Part shown: positions 1 to 8,504 of the stretch, piece after piece
Numbering within the stretch: the first letter of the stretch is position 1
How the letters are laid out: every line of letters starts with the position of its first letter
From: JADFJB01 sp964464595
Lineage (GTDB): Bacteria; Zhuqueibacterota; JdFR-76; DREG01
DNA: 64,000 nt
Assembly: GCA_964464595.1 (NCBI GenBank)
Contig: CAYXGW010000010.1
Span: 26,071 to 90,070, forward strand
Reading direction: 5' to 3'
Made by a program: the position numbers and the translations under genes
The notes under the pieces: model-generated
Database searches by the model: none
Seen by the model: only the letters and a program-made list of their open reading frames with translations
Told to the model about the DNA's origin: nothing

Positions 1-141
1 GACAGATATTTCTTCTTGAAAAAGTTTTGAAAGAGCATTTTCTAATTCACTTTGAATTGTCCGTTTATTGGGTTGTACTTGCCATCCTGCGTAATCTGTT
101 CCATCGTATTCAATAACAAGTTTATAGGTATGTTTTAGCAT
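1..141 (-). CDS. truA: tRNA pseudouridine synthase A, N-terminal part
   Basis: Only the first 47 codons are in the window. The translation starts MLKHTYKLVIEYDGTDYAGW, the usual TruA N-terminus with its YDGT.YAGWQ block, followed by an RTIQSELENAL segment. TruA converts uridines 38-40 of the tRNA anticodon arm to pseudouridine in the cytoplasm. The catalytic Asp (in the later GR.D motif) lies beyond the edge. The ATG overlaps the TGA stop of the upstream ecfT by one base (TGATG), so the two genes are translationally coupled. An ecfT-truA pair is a common bacterial arrangement. Confidence 0.93.
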   Translation of the reverse strand, partial: MLKHTYKLVIEYDGTDYAGWQVQPNKRTIQSELENALSKLFQEEISV

Positions 142-938
142 CAAATAACAGTAATAAAAACAGCGATCAAAAACACCCCTGCGATAGAGGCATAATCCAA
201 AAATTTAAAATGCAACTTGCTAAAACTTGTTCTCTCCTTTCCTATTTGGAAACATCGAGATTCCATAGCTAATGCGATATCATCTGCTTTTCTAAAAGAA
301 GAAATAAACAGAGGAACCAATAAAGGAATTAAATTTCGTATTCTTTGAATAAATTTTCCATTAAAATGTGCGCCTCTGGCTACCTGGGCGATCTTTATTC
401 TTTCAGCTTCCTCCAATAAAATTGGAATAAACCGAATAGCGAGTGTAAGCATCATAGCAAACTCGTTTACCGGGAGTTTTAATTTCTTAAACGGGCCAAG
501 CATTCTTGATAAGCCATCAGCCAATTCCATTGGTGTGGTTGTCAAAGTAAAAATAGTCGAATAGCCAATTAATAATACCAATCTTATTGAAAATGCAGTT
601 GCTCGTATCATTCCTTCTTCTGAAATGTCTAAATTAATAATAGGAATTGTAAATAGAATTTTACCAGGATAGTTAATCGCATTCAAGATAAAGGTTAGTA
701 AAAATAACCATAGAAATGGTCTAAGATTTTTAAAAACAATTTTATAGGAAATTCCTGAAAAATAAATCACACAGAAAAGAAACAAAGAAAAGAAAAGATA
801 AATGAATAAATTAATATTCAAAACCAGGAAAATCATTATTGTTAATAAAATAATGCTCTTAGAACGAGGATCTAACTGATGGATTAGAGAATTAGAAGGG
901 TAATATTGGCCAATCGTAATATCATGAATAAACGACAT
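141..938 (-). CDS. ecfT: Energy-coupling factor transporter transmembrane protein EcfT
   Basis: 265 residues with about six hydrophobic segments. The N-terminus has the DPRSKSIILL motif typical of EcfT/CbiQ proteins. The coupling region near residues 185-230 carries the first ARG motif (VARGAHF) and, in place of the second, AMESRCF. EcfT joins a substrate-binding S component to the EcfA/EcfA' ATPases to import vitamins or metals. No ATPase or S component is visible here, so the substrate is unknown; the ATPase genes may be elsewhere, as in shared (group II) ECF modules. It is the first gene of the pair with truA. Confidence 0.92.
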   Translation of the reverse strand: MSFIHDITIGQYYPSNSLIHQLDPRSKSIILLTIMIFLVLNINLFIYLFFSLFLFCVIYFSGISYKIVFKNLRPFLWLFLLTFILNAINYPGKILFTIPIINLDISEEGMIRATAFSIRLVLLIGYSTIFTLTTTPMELADGLSRMLGPFKKLKLPVNEFAMMLTLAIRFIPILLEEAERIKIAQVARGAHFNGKFIQRIRNLIPLLVPLFISSFRKADDIALAMESRCFQIGKERTSFSKLHFKFLDYASIAGVFLIAVFITVI

Positions 939-1043
939 TTATTTCTATCTTTTTAATGTAAATATATTAAAATTGCTCAGGAATTCAAATAAAAAGGAAA
1001 TCGCCATTATTAAATTAAATAAACTATTTTTTTAAAAAATTGC

Positions 1044-1072
1044 TTGACAATGATTCATTGAAAATTTATGTT
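1044..1072 (+). promoter_or_regulatory. Sigma-70-type promoter for the M29-like gene
   Basis: TTGACA at 1044-1049, a 17-bp spacer, then TATGTT at 1067-1072. Transcription would start near 1079, giving a leader of about 95 nt before the ATG at 1173. No Shine-Dalgarno sequence precedes that ATG. Confidence 0.6.
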
Positions 1073-1172
1073 AACATAACCACAAGATTTAATATTTCTC
1101 TAGTGTCCTATAGTATTTGTTAAGTTAGTTTACATAGTAAACCAGAATTTGGGGTAAAAAATTGTTTTTATT

Positions 1173-2147
1173 ATGTTACCTATGAAGAATCAACCAGAAA
1201 ATAAATTTGAGCGAGCAATAGGGACTTTTATCAGGGAATGCATTAAATTAAAAAAGCATGAATCAACTCTTATTATAGCTAATACAAAATCGATTGCTCC
1301 TGCAACTGCTCTTCTGAATTACACACTTACTCTAACAAATAATGCATACCTGGTTCAAATTCCAGAGCTACAAAAGCCAGGTTTCTTAGCTCCGATATTG
1401 AAAATGGTGAGCGAATTGGATGTTATAATTATAGCATGTGATATGGATTATCGACATCTGGAAAGTTTGAACCAGCCAATTGATCACAACTCCCGAATTA
1501 TCTATTTCCCACATTTCAATCAATTAATACGGAAAAAATCAATACACGTTAATTATACTAAGCTCAAATTGATGAGTAACCGCCTGGCAGATATTTTTTC
1601 AATCGGTAAGAATCTGGAATTAAAGAGTGATGGCGGAACTCTTCTGAAAATGTCAATTAAAAAAGAAAACGGCATCTCTTTGGACGGTAAGATGAATGAG
1701 AAGGGAATTTTTTCTATTTTTCCTAGCGGGAAAGCACAAGTGTGCCCTGTAAGTAATTCAACGAATGGTACAGTTGTCGTCGACGGATCCATCCAGGGAG
1801 TAGGACAAATTACAGAGGAAATAAAGTTAAATTTTAGGAATGGCCGTTTAGTTAGAATTTTCGGGGATGGCCAGGCAGAGTTGTTGCGAAAATTTCTAAA
1901 AAATAAGCCATTCTCAACCGCAAGAGATTTAATTCGAATTGGTGTGGGTACAAATCACAATGCTAAAGTTTCAGGTAATCCTTACGAAGACGAAGTGGCT
2001 TACGGAAGAATTCATTTGGGAATCGGGCAATTTATCCCATCTAATCGCCGATCGAACTTACTTAATTATTTTCGCATTACTCTTCGCAAAGCAGAGCTTA
2101 GTATTGATAGTAGACCGGTAATCTCCAACGGCAAAATGATGGTTTAG
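1173..2147 (+). CDS. M29/aminopeptidase-T-like protein with lost metal ligands
   Basis: 324 residues. The C-terminal half follows the M29 aminopeptidase / NicX-type fold: a FPSGKAQVCPV block at about 183-193 aligns with the family motif NIPDGEVFTAP, then GTVVVDGSI, IGVGTN (256-261) and GRIHLGIG (278-285). Compared with the intact family member at 55990-57108, the catalytic Glu of the DGE motif is Lys187, the Glu before the IGVG segment is Arg255, and the C-terminal HxD ligand pair is Tyr299/Arg301. Only His281 remains. It is therefore unlikely to be an active metallopeptidase. No signal peptide is visible. It is a single gene with its own promoter. Family assignment is by eye; the function is unknown. 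Confidence 0.7.
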   Translation: MLPMKNQPENKFERAIGTFIRECIKLKKHESTLIIANTKSIAPATALLNYTLTLTNNAYLVQIPELQKPGFLAPILKMVSELDVIIIACDMDYRHLESLNQPIDHNSRIIYFPHFNQLIRKKSIHVNYTKLKLMSNRLADIFSIGKNLELKSDGGTLLKMSIKKENGISLDGKMNEKGIFSIFPSGKAQVCPVSNSTNGTVVVDGSIQGVGQITEEIKLNFRNGRLVRIFGDGQAELLRKFLKNKPFSTARDLIRIGVGTNHNAKVSGNPYEDEVAYGRIHLGIGQFIPSNRRSNLLNYFRITLRKAELSIDSRPVISNGKMMV

Positions 2148-2220
2148 TAGTTACACTGGAGTGCAGACTTTCGCTTGAAGTTGTGGGAAGAGCTGAGATG
2201 TTGTTTTCATTGAGATACTA

Positions 2221-3540
2221 CTAACTATAGTTTTCCACACAATCATCTAACAAATTAGCCAATTCTTGAGCTTGGTTTCTACGGGAATATTGAATGAGAT
2301 TATCTGGAATTTCTGCTGTCGAAAATTTATTTTGCTTTTTATCGAGATGATTAAGTAGTAAAGAAGACAGAGCTTGCTTAATTTTACCTGGCTCATCAGG
2401 TTCAGCAAGATAACAATCGGGTTTATTTTTAAGCAATCCATATGCTGAAGTGTGTTTCGGAACAATTGCTAAAATTGGTTTCCCGGTCGCTAAATATTCG
2501 AAAATCTTACCAGTTACAATTCCTGGTGCATTTTCCTTTGATAAAATAAAAAGGAGTGCATTTGATCCCAATGCATAGGCAAGACTTTCCTTATGCGGTA
2601 TGTAGTCTTCAAAATTAATGATCTTGTCCACAAAGTTTGTTGCTGGAGGTAATACAATACCGAAATGTTTACCGATAAAATAGAATTGAAATTTCCCACC
2701 ATAATTTGGGTTTTTTTGTATAAACTCTTCCAAAATGTTGATTAGCAAATTCGGTGATCTTTGGGGATTGAGATTACCAAGATAAGTAATGGTAAACTTA
2801 TCAAACTTTCTTGGTATTATATTGGTAAAATCAGATGGATCAAATCCATTTGGAATTAAAACAACTTTTTTTTTATCCTGTTCTTTGGCATTAGATCGAA
2901 TTGAGTCAGCGATGGGTTCGGAAACAGCAACGATTTTTTCAGCATTTTGTGAAATTATTGACATAATCTTATGATATTTACGCTTATGCCATTTCGTTGG
3001 AGCATAGATTTCTTCCTCGGTAGTCCAATAATCCCTAAAATCTGCAATCCAGGGGAGATTTAATTTACCTGCAATTAGGTGTGCTGATACCGGCGGAGAA
3101 GTCGAATAAACAGCATCAAAATGAATTTTTGAAGAGAGTGTGCGAATTTTATTCATCGCAAAAGGAATCCAGAGAATTTTTGAATCCGGGTAAAAAACTT
3201 TACGAAGAATATTGGCCAAAGAAGAGAGTTGGGTGTCCGTTTTATTTTCGTGGATTTTTGGTTGTCTTCCTTTCTGCTTTAGATTTACAAAGGAAAGAGC
3301 CTTCGCCACGCGTGCTGGGTCCAAAGAACCGGTTCGATAAATCGGAAGATGACTGACTTCGTCCAGCAAAGTGTCATCAAAAGCGTAATAAAGAATATCC
3401 TTCACTGTTACAACATAGGGATGCCATCCAAATTCAGGTAAATACCGGGCAAATTTGGTTGATCTTTGCACTCCCCCCATACCTAATGGTGGAAAATAAT
3501 AGGAAATAAAAAGTAAATTCCTGGTAGATTTATTGGACAA
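2221..3540 (-). CDS. Glycosyltransferase family 4 protein
   Basis: 439 residues, two Rossmann-like halves (GT-B fold). The N-terminus FISYYFPPLGMGGVQRSTKF has the glycine-rich acceptor-side motif of GT4 enzymes. The C-terminal half has ITYLGNLNPQRSP and an EYLATGKPILAIV segment, with Glu/Lys contacts expected for the nucleotide-sugar donor. It probably transfers a sugar during surface polysaccharide or glycolipid synthesis on the cytoplasmic side. It lies 22 bp downstream of lysA as the last gene of the bsh-lysA operon. I considered BshA (the bacillithiol GT4), but the typical BshA N-terminus is absent and the length exceeds the usual ~380, so I do not assign it. Donor and acceptor are unknown. 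Confidence 0.85.
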   Translation of the reverse strand: MSNKSTRNLLFISYYFPPLGMGGVQRSTKFARYLPEFGWHPYVVTVKDILYYAFDDTLLDEVSHLPIYRTGSLDPARVAKALSFVNLKQKGRQPKIHENKTDTQLSSLANILRKVFYPDSKILWIPFAMNKIRTLSSKIHFDAVYSTSPPVSAHLIAGKLNLPWIADFRDYWTTEEEIYAPTKWHKRKYHKIMSIISQNAEKIVAVSEPIADSIRSNAKEQDKKKVVLIPNGFDPSDFTNIIPRKFDKFTITYLGNLNPQRSPNLLINILEEFIQKNPNYGGKFQFYFIGKHFGIVLPPATNFVDKIINFEDYIPHKESLAYALGSNALLFILSKENAPGIVTGKIFEYLATGKPILAIVPKHTSAYGLLKNKPDCYLAEPDEPGKIKQALSSLLLNHLDKKQNKFSTAEIPDNLIQYSRRNQAQELANLLDDCVENYS

Positions 3541-3562
3541 AATAATAATATTGGGCTAACAA

Positions 3563-4837
3563 TTATACTTCGTTATATAATTTTAGAAAATCTTCGTAGT
3601 GTTCTGCTCTCCGGATAATACGGTAGTTGGTCTCATCAACCAAAATTTCCGCCACTCGGCACCTGCCGTTGTAATTTGAGCTTAAAGAGTACCCATATGC
3701 TCCCACGGAAAATATAGCTACTTGCTCACCTGTTTCAAGAGCTGGCATTAACCGATCTCTTGCAAAAAAATCTCCTGTTTCGCAAAGCGGTCCGACTACA
3801 TCCACAACCTCTTCTTCACGTCGATCCATGTTAGAGATTGGCAATATATGATGATAAGCCTGATATAAACTTGGACGGATCAAATCATTCATTCCCGCAT
3901 CCACAATAATAAATTTTTTTGTCTTGGATTTTTTGATGTAAAGAACCGTTGTTAATAAAATAGCGGTATTTGCTATAACAGCGCGCCCCGGCTCAAAAAT
4001 AAAATTAATCGGCAAGTCTTGTAAATGTTTTCTTGTCGCTTGTAAGTAATCATTTACAGTCAATTGAGTATTGTTATCATAACCAGGATAAATTTCTTTA
4101 ATATTTCTATACTCAATACCCAATCCCCCGCCAAGATCTATATCGTCAATTTGGACACCATAATGTTTTAATTCAAAATAAAGTTCTCTAATTGCCTGAC
4201 TTGTATCTTCGAATGGAGAAATATCAGTGATTTGAGAACCAATGTGGACATGAATTCCCTTTAATTCAACAAATGGTAATGAATCAGCTAATTTTGCGAG
4301 TTCAATAGCATCTTGTTTTTCGATGCCGAATTTATTTTGTGTCAAACCGGTACTGATGTAAGGATGGCTTTTCGCATCGATATCCGGGTTCACACGGATA
4401 TTAACATTTGCTTTTCTGTTATCCTGTTTAGCGCATGAATGAATCAATTCCAACTCTTGAGAACTTTCGATATTAAACGCTTTGATATTTTCTTTTAAAG
4501 CAAAGCGTATTTCATCTACCTGTTTACCAACTCCGGCAAAAACAATTCTTTCAGTAGAAAATCCAGCTTTCAAGGCTAGAAATAATTCTCCTCCCGAAAC
4601 AACATCGGCGCCGAATCCATTTTGAGCTATTATTTTTAACAATTCCAGGTTATCATTTGCTTTTAAGGCGAAGCAGAATAATGCGTTTTGGCTACCTATT
4701 GAAGTTGGCCATTCCAACAAATTCTTTTCTAACTTTGCACGAGAATAGATGTATGATGGAGTTGGGTACGCTTGAGATATTTTTGAAACCGGAACCTGTT
4801 CGATTAAAAGTTCGCTATCTTTTATTTTAATTGACAT
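3563..4837 (-). CDS. lysA: Diaminopimelate decarboxylase
   Basis: 424 residues, the normal length. This is a fold-III PLP enzyme that decarboxylates meso-diaminopimelate to L-lysine. Lys59 in FCFALKANDN is the Schiff-base lysine; HVHIGSQI (about 196-203), the phosphate-binding GGGLGIEY (about 236) and EPGRAVIANTA (about 284) follow in the expected order. CETGDFFARD (about 351) supplies the catalytic Cys across the dimer interface. It lies between bshB1 (23 bp upstream) and a glycosyltransferase. The start codon has no clear Shine-Dalgarno sequence. Confidence 0.97.
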   Translation of the reverse strand: MSIKIKDSELLIEQVPVSKISQAYPTPSYIYSRAKLEKNLLEWPTSIGSQNALFCFALKANDNLELLKIIAQNGFGADVVSGGELFLALKAGFSTERIVFAGVGKQVDEIRFALKENIKAFNIESSQELELIHSCAKQDNRKANVNIRVNPDIDAKSHPYISTGLTQNKFGIEKQDAIELAKLADSLPFVELKGIHVHIGSQITDISPFEDTSQAIRELYFELKHYGVQIDDIDLGGGLGIEYRNIKEIYPGYDNNTQLTVNDYLQATRKHLQDLPINFIFEPGRAVIANTAILLTTVLYIKKSKTKKFIIVDAGMNDLIRPSLYQAYHHILPISNMDRREEEVVDVVGPLCETGDFFARDRLMPALETGEQVAIFSVGAYGYSLSSNYNGRCRVAEILVDETNYRIIRRAEHYEDFLKLYNEV

Positions 4838-4860
4838 TATTATTAAAGGAGGGTATTTTT

Positions 4861-5586
4861 TTAATAAACGCGATCACCAAAAGTATCGAGTAAATCTTTT
4901 AATTCAAGCGTGGTTTTTATCTTAAATGGTTCGCCAAATTTTTTCCCTATTCGATGACCATAATAAGATGCCCTGGTGATTAACATTTCCATAAATTGCG
5001 GGCTCGATATGTACGTCTCTTCTTCATCAGACCTGAGATAGGTTTTATTATGTACCTGACTATGATAAGCAAAGATTGCCTCCTTTTTGGTATCCATTTC
5101 ATCGGATATATCAATCACAAAATCAGGTTCAAAATCCCAGGATAACATATAATAAATCAGATGAGCTGGCCGATAATGTTCCTGGTTGGTATCTATTTTT
5201 TTTAGCCCGGAAAGAAAAGAAGCTTCTTCTATAATACGAGATGCATTGCCATGGTCAGGATGTCGGTCATCCCAATATGGCAGTAAAATTAAAGTGGGTT
5301 TGTATTTACGAATCTCCTGAATAACTTTTAATTTAGCATTTTTGTCAACCGCCAGATAACTATCTGGCAAATCCAAAGGATGGTAAATCTTGGCGCCAAT
5401 AATTTTGGCGGCATTTTCGAATTCTTTAGCACGTAATTCCTCACTGCCGCGTGTTCCCATTTCTCCTCGAGTTAATGGAATTATTCCGACAGATGCACCC
5501 TTACGAGCAGCTTTGACTAAAACACCTCCACAAGTCAGTTCCACATCATCCGGATGCGCTCCAAATGCAAGTATATCCAGTTTCAT
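4861..5586 (-). CDS. bshB1: Bacillithiol biosynthesis deacetylase BshB1
   Basis: 241 residues of the LmbE-type zinc deacetylase family. The metal-binding motif AHPDDVELTCGG is at 10-21, and DRHPDHGNASRI near 107 supplies the third ligand. The enzyme removes the acetyl group from GlcNAc-malate to give GlcN-malate, the second step of bacillithiol synthesis. Adjacent bshC, 5 bp upstream in the same operon, supports BshB1 over other LmbE-like deacetylases. BshA, needed for the first step, is not in the window. Confidence 0.93.
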   Translation of the reverse strand: MKLDILAFGAHPDDVELTCGGVLVKAARKGASVGIIPLTRGEMGTRGSEELRAKEFENAAKIIGAKIYHPLDLPDSYLAVDKNAKLKVIQEIRKYKPTLILLPYWDDRHPDHGNASRIIEEASFLSGLKKIDTNQEHYRPAHLIYYMLSWDFEPDFVIDISDEMDTKKEAIFAYHSQVHNKTYLRSDEEETYISSPQFMEMLITRASYYGHRIGKKFGEPFKIKTTLELKDLLDTFGDRVY

Positions 5587-5591
5587 AAACT

Positions 5592-7223
5592 TTAATAATT
5601 AGATTTCAAATTGATCAATTGGTGATTCGAATTAAAAATATCAATTTGTTCAAAAAGAATTTTAATGAACCGTTCGCCATATCGTATGTAAAAAGGTAGC
5701 AAATTAAAAACTCTTTCCTGTGGAGCATTATTAGGGTAAACAGAGTTTACCAATTTTTGCATTTGAGATTTAAGAGTTTCATCCTTCTGCCGGGCAGCTT
5801 GCATTAATTTCTTCCTCAGGAAATCAAATTGATTTGTACTTCTCCCCTTAGCAATTTCAGCTGGCTTTTTTAAGTTTTGATCAAATTGCTTTGCATTTTC
5901 AACAAGTTCTTGCCAGATTTTCGCAACAACTTTTTCACCTTCATCAATGCTTAAAAACATTGATTTTGGTATTTCACGTTCAGCTACTAAATTAATAATT
6001 CTTTCCCTTTGCTGAAAAATATCCTGAATCGTTAGATTATATTTTCGCAGTATTTTTTCTGTCTTAGGTTCTATAAGTGTTATAGAAGTTCTCGGGAAAG
6101 CAATTGGCATTATAACATCCATGCAATCATATGCTTTTTTTAGTTGGGCATAATAGGCGAGTTCAGAAGGACCTAACACAATAGCCAAGGTTGGAAATAA
6201 TGTATCTTGAAACAACGGTCTTAAGGCTGCATTGGGACTAAATTGCTCGGGATGATCACAAAGGATTTGAATAAGCTGAGATTTTGAGTATTGTTTTCCC
6301 GAATCCTTAAACACCAAATTCCCATTTGAAATAGCAATAATCTCTCTTTCCGGGCTATGATAAAATAGATTTAATAGCCCACCTTTTAATTGAAGTTGAG
6401 GAGCATAGCCCAATTTGATCAATGCTTCTGTTTGATCCATCACAGCCTTGGATACCGGACTTTCTTCTTCAATCTCCTTTTGAAACAATGGAATTGCAAT
6501 TTGCTTAAATTTTTTATCAGAAGGATTAATCACAATTAAACCATAATCTCTTAAAACGTGCTGAAGCCAAATTGCAAATGAATCTGCGAAGTAATTATTT
6601 TTTTTATAAGCAGATTCGAGGCTATCCAGAATGTGTGTTCGAAATTCTGTTTCTGGCAAATATGATTTCAATATTTGAAAATTATCTTCAATTTCCGTTG
6701 ATAAGTTCCTAGCCGCAATTGGGATTTTCCCATTGTCTTCCCCACTATAAAAAATTTGTTCAACTTGTCCCGACAAGTTAAGTAAATTTATGTGATTCAC
6801 CTCGGCGAAATCATGATCATCCGACGCCATCCAAAATATGGGTACGACTATTCGGCCGATCTTTTTGGATAAGCCATCAGCAAGCTTGATTACGGTAATC
6901 GCTTTGTAAAGCGTATATAGAGGTCCGCCAAACAATCCGGTTTGCTGGCCGCCAACAACCACAAAAGACTCGGAATCCTTCAATGATTCAATATTCTTTA
7001 ATGTCAAATCTCCTGAATCAAATAATCTATTTTGCTCTCGTAGTACCTCAGAGACCAATTCCCGCGGGAAGCTCCTTTGAGATAATTGTTTGGCTATTTT
7101 TTGATAAGCATCAAAATCAGCAAAATGAAATGGTAAAAAATTGGTCAAGTTTCGTCCGTCTAAATAATCAATAACGAAACTTTTAGGCGGGTAGAATTCA
7201 GAATAAGGGATTGTATGATTCAA
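5592..7223 (-). CDS. bshC: Putative cysteine ligase BshC
   Basis: 543 residues, full length for BshC, which adds cysteine to GlcN-malate in the last step of bacillithiol synthesis. The nucleotide-site-like motif GGQQTGLFGGPLYTLYKAIT is at about 91-110, and FWMASDDHDFAEVNH follows near 130. A coiled-coil-forming region lies at about 395-500. It is the first gene of bshC-bshB1-lysA-GT, preceded by a terminator of the upstream M23 gene, so a promoter is expected at about 7224-7310, but I see no convincing -35/-10 pair there. Confidence 0.95.
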   Translation of the reverse strand: MNHTIPYSEFYPPKSFVIDYLDGRNLTNFLPFHFADFDAYQKIAKQLSQRSFPRELVSEVLREQNRLFDSGDLTLKNIESLKDSESFVVVGGQQTGLFGGPLYTLYKAITVIKLADGLSKKIGRIVVPIFWMASDDHDFAEVNHINLLNLSGQVEQIFYSGEDNGKIPIAARNLSTEIEDNFQILKSYLPETEFRTHILDSLESAYKKNNYFADSFAIWLQHVLRDYGLIVINPSDKKFKQIAIPLFQKEIEEESPVSKAVMDQTEALIKLGYAPQLQLKGGLLNLFYHSPEREIIAISNGNLVFKDSGKQYSKSQLIQILCDHPEQFSPNAALRPLFQDTLFPTLAIVLGPSELAYYAQLKKAYDCMDVIMPIAFPRTSITLIEPKTEKILRKYNLTIQDIFQQRERIINLVAEREIPKSMFLSIDEGEKVVAKIWQELVENAKQFDQNLKKPAEIAKGRSTNQFDFLRKKLMQAARQKDETLKSQMQKLVNSVYPNNAPQERVFNLLPFYIRYGERFIKILFEQIDIFNSNHQLINLKSNY

Positions 7224-7317
7224 TTTGTTGATTTCTCATTGTTACTTATTTTTGATTTTCATCAAATTAATACATAGTAAAATAAGTTTCATATTTAATT
7301 TAAATTAATTTGGGCAA

Positions 7318-7345
7318 AAAAAATTGACCCGTAGGTCAATTTTTT
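7318..7345 (-). terminator. Rho-independent terminator (bidirectional)
   Basis: An inverted repeat, AAATTGACC/GGTCAATTT around a four-base loop, is flanked by A-runs and T-runs on both sides. On the minus strand it lies 27 bp beyond the M23 peptidase stop codon and separates that gene from bshC. Confidence 0.8.
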
Positions 7346-7371
7346 GCTAAGAAAAATTTTATACAAATATT

Positions 7372-8298
7372 TTATTGATCCAGGAAAAAATATCTTGGGT
7401 TAACCGCTTTGCCATTACGCTTAACTTCATAATGTAAATGGTAACCGGTTGCCCTACCAGACCTTCCCACTTCACCAATTGGATCTCGTCTTTTTACTTT
7501 TTGATTCTTTTTTACTTTGACTGTTGATAAATGCCCAAAAAGTGTTTCAAGTCCATCCCCATGATCAATAATTAGATATTTCCCATAACCATATTTGAAA
7601 TCATTATCTCTTACAACCTTAACTACACCATCTGCAGGAGCTCTTACAATTGAACCTTTAGTTGATGCAATGTCCATCCCATAATGTTCCTTTTCTATAT
7701 CTTCAAAAGGATCAATTCGTTTACCAAAAGGACTTTGTAACCAGCCCGTTTCCACCGGACGTATTGTGGGTGTCGCTCTAGCTTTTCTCTTATTTTCTTC
7801 TAATATGGTTTGAATTTCATTAAAACTACTATATTCAAGATCAATTTCTCTTTCTAATTGTGCTAAATCCACATTTAAGGAAGTTACCTGGTTATTGAGA
7901 GGAACCGGTAAATCTTCCAATCCCAAGCCTTTAAAATTCACCGAAGAGCCACCAACCCCTACATCCCTGACATCCTCATCAACTTTAGGTAAACCGGTTA
8001 ACATCCTTAAATCATTATCAAAATTCTCTAATTGTTTTAGTTGATCCCTAATAGATTCAACTTTTGACTCCATAGATGATAATTGTGATATCAATATAGC
8101 ATTTTGACGATTTAGATGACTTATCTTGTAACTTCTGTAAACTTTAATAAGAATATAAGTTGAAGTACCTGTAAGAAGAACGCACATTATTAAAATAAGA
8201 GATAATATAGAAATTAATTTTTTGAAATTGATATTATAACTTTTAAAATCTGATCCATCTTCCGTGAAAAACAACAACTTGAGATTCCGAACCTCCAT
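7372..8298 (-). CDS. Membrane-anchored M23 family metallopeptidase
   Basis: 308 residues. One transmembrane segment (about 28-52) is followed by a coiled coil (about 60-100) and a C-terminal lysostaphin/LytM domain (about 195-305). Zinc ligands are visible: HYGMDIA (His and Asp), and HLHYEV near 285; the FGHLS segment gives the other catalytic His. The catalytic set is intact, so it is probably a periplasmic endopeptidase that cuts peptidoglycan cross-links. An EnvC/NlpD-type activator is less likely because those lack ligands. The ATG is preceded by AAGGAGCACTT, a good ribosome site. It is a single gene followed by a strong terminator. Confidence 0.9.
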   Translation of the reverse strand: MEVRNLKLLFFTEDGSDFKSYNINFKKLISILSLILIMCVLLTGTSTYILIKVYRSYKISHLNRQNAILISQLSSMESKVESIRDQLKQLENFDNDLRMLTGLPKVDEDVRDVGVGGSSVNFKGLGLEDLPVPLNNQVTSLNVDLAQLEREIDLEYSSFNEIQTILEENKRKARATPTIRPVETGWLQSPFGKRIDPFEDIEKEHYGMDIASTKGSIVRAPADGVVKVVRDNDFKYGYGKYLIIDHGDGLETLFGHLSTVKVKKNQKVKRRDPIGEVGRSGRATGYHLHYEVKRNGKAVNPRYFFLDQ

Positions 8299-8376
8299 AA
8301 GTGCTCCTTAAAATTTCAACACATTTCATCTCCCTAATTTTCTCAATTTCTTTAATTAATTTTCTAAATTTTCAGC

Positions 8377-8405
8377 AATTTAATTATTTATCGTGTAATT
8401 ATCAA
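8377..8405 (-). promoter_or_regulatory. Possible promoter of the M23 peptidase gene
   Basis: On the minus strand, TTGATA (8405-8400), a 17-bp spacer and TAAATT (8382-8377). The match is modest and the surrounding DNA is very AT-rich, so chance similarity is possible. Confidence 0.3.
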
Positions 8406-8504
8406 TAGTAAAGTTAATTTTTCTTAATAATAATTAAATTATTTTCTAATACAATAAACATTCATCAAACTAACAATATAGATTTAATAACATTTGATGA
8501 CGAC

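Noticed and set aside
2221..3540. Identity of the GT4 next to bshB1/bshC as BshA
   Set aside because: Its N-terminus and length (439) do not match the BshA pattern, and it is last in the operon; only GT4 is safe.
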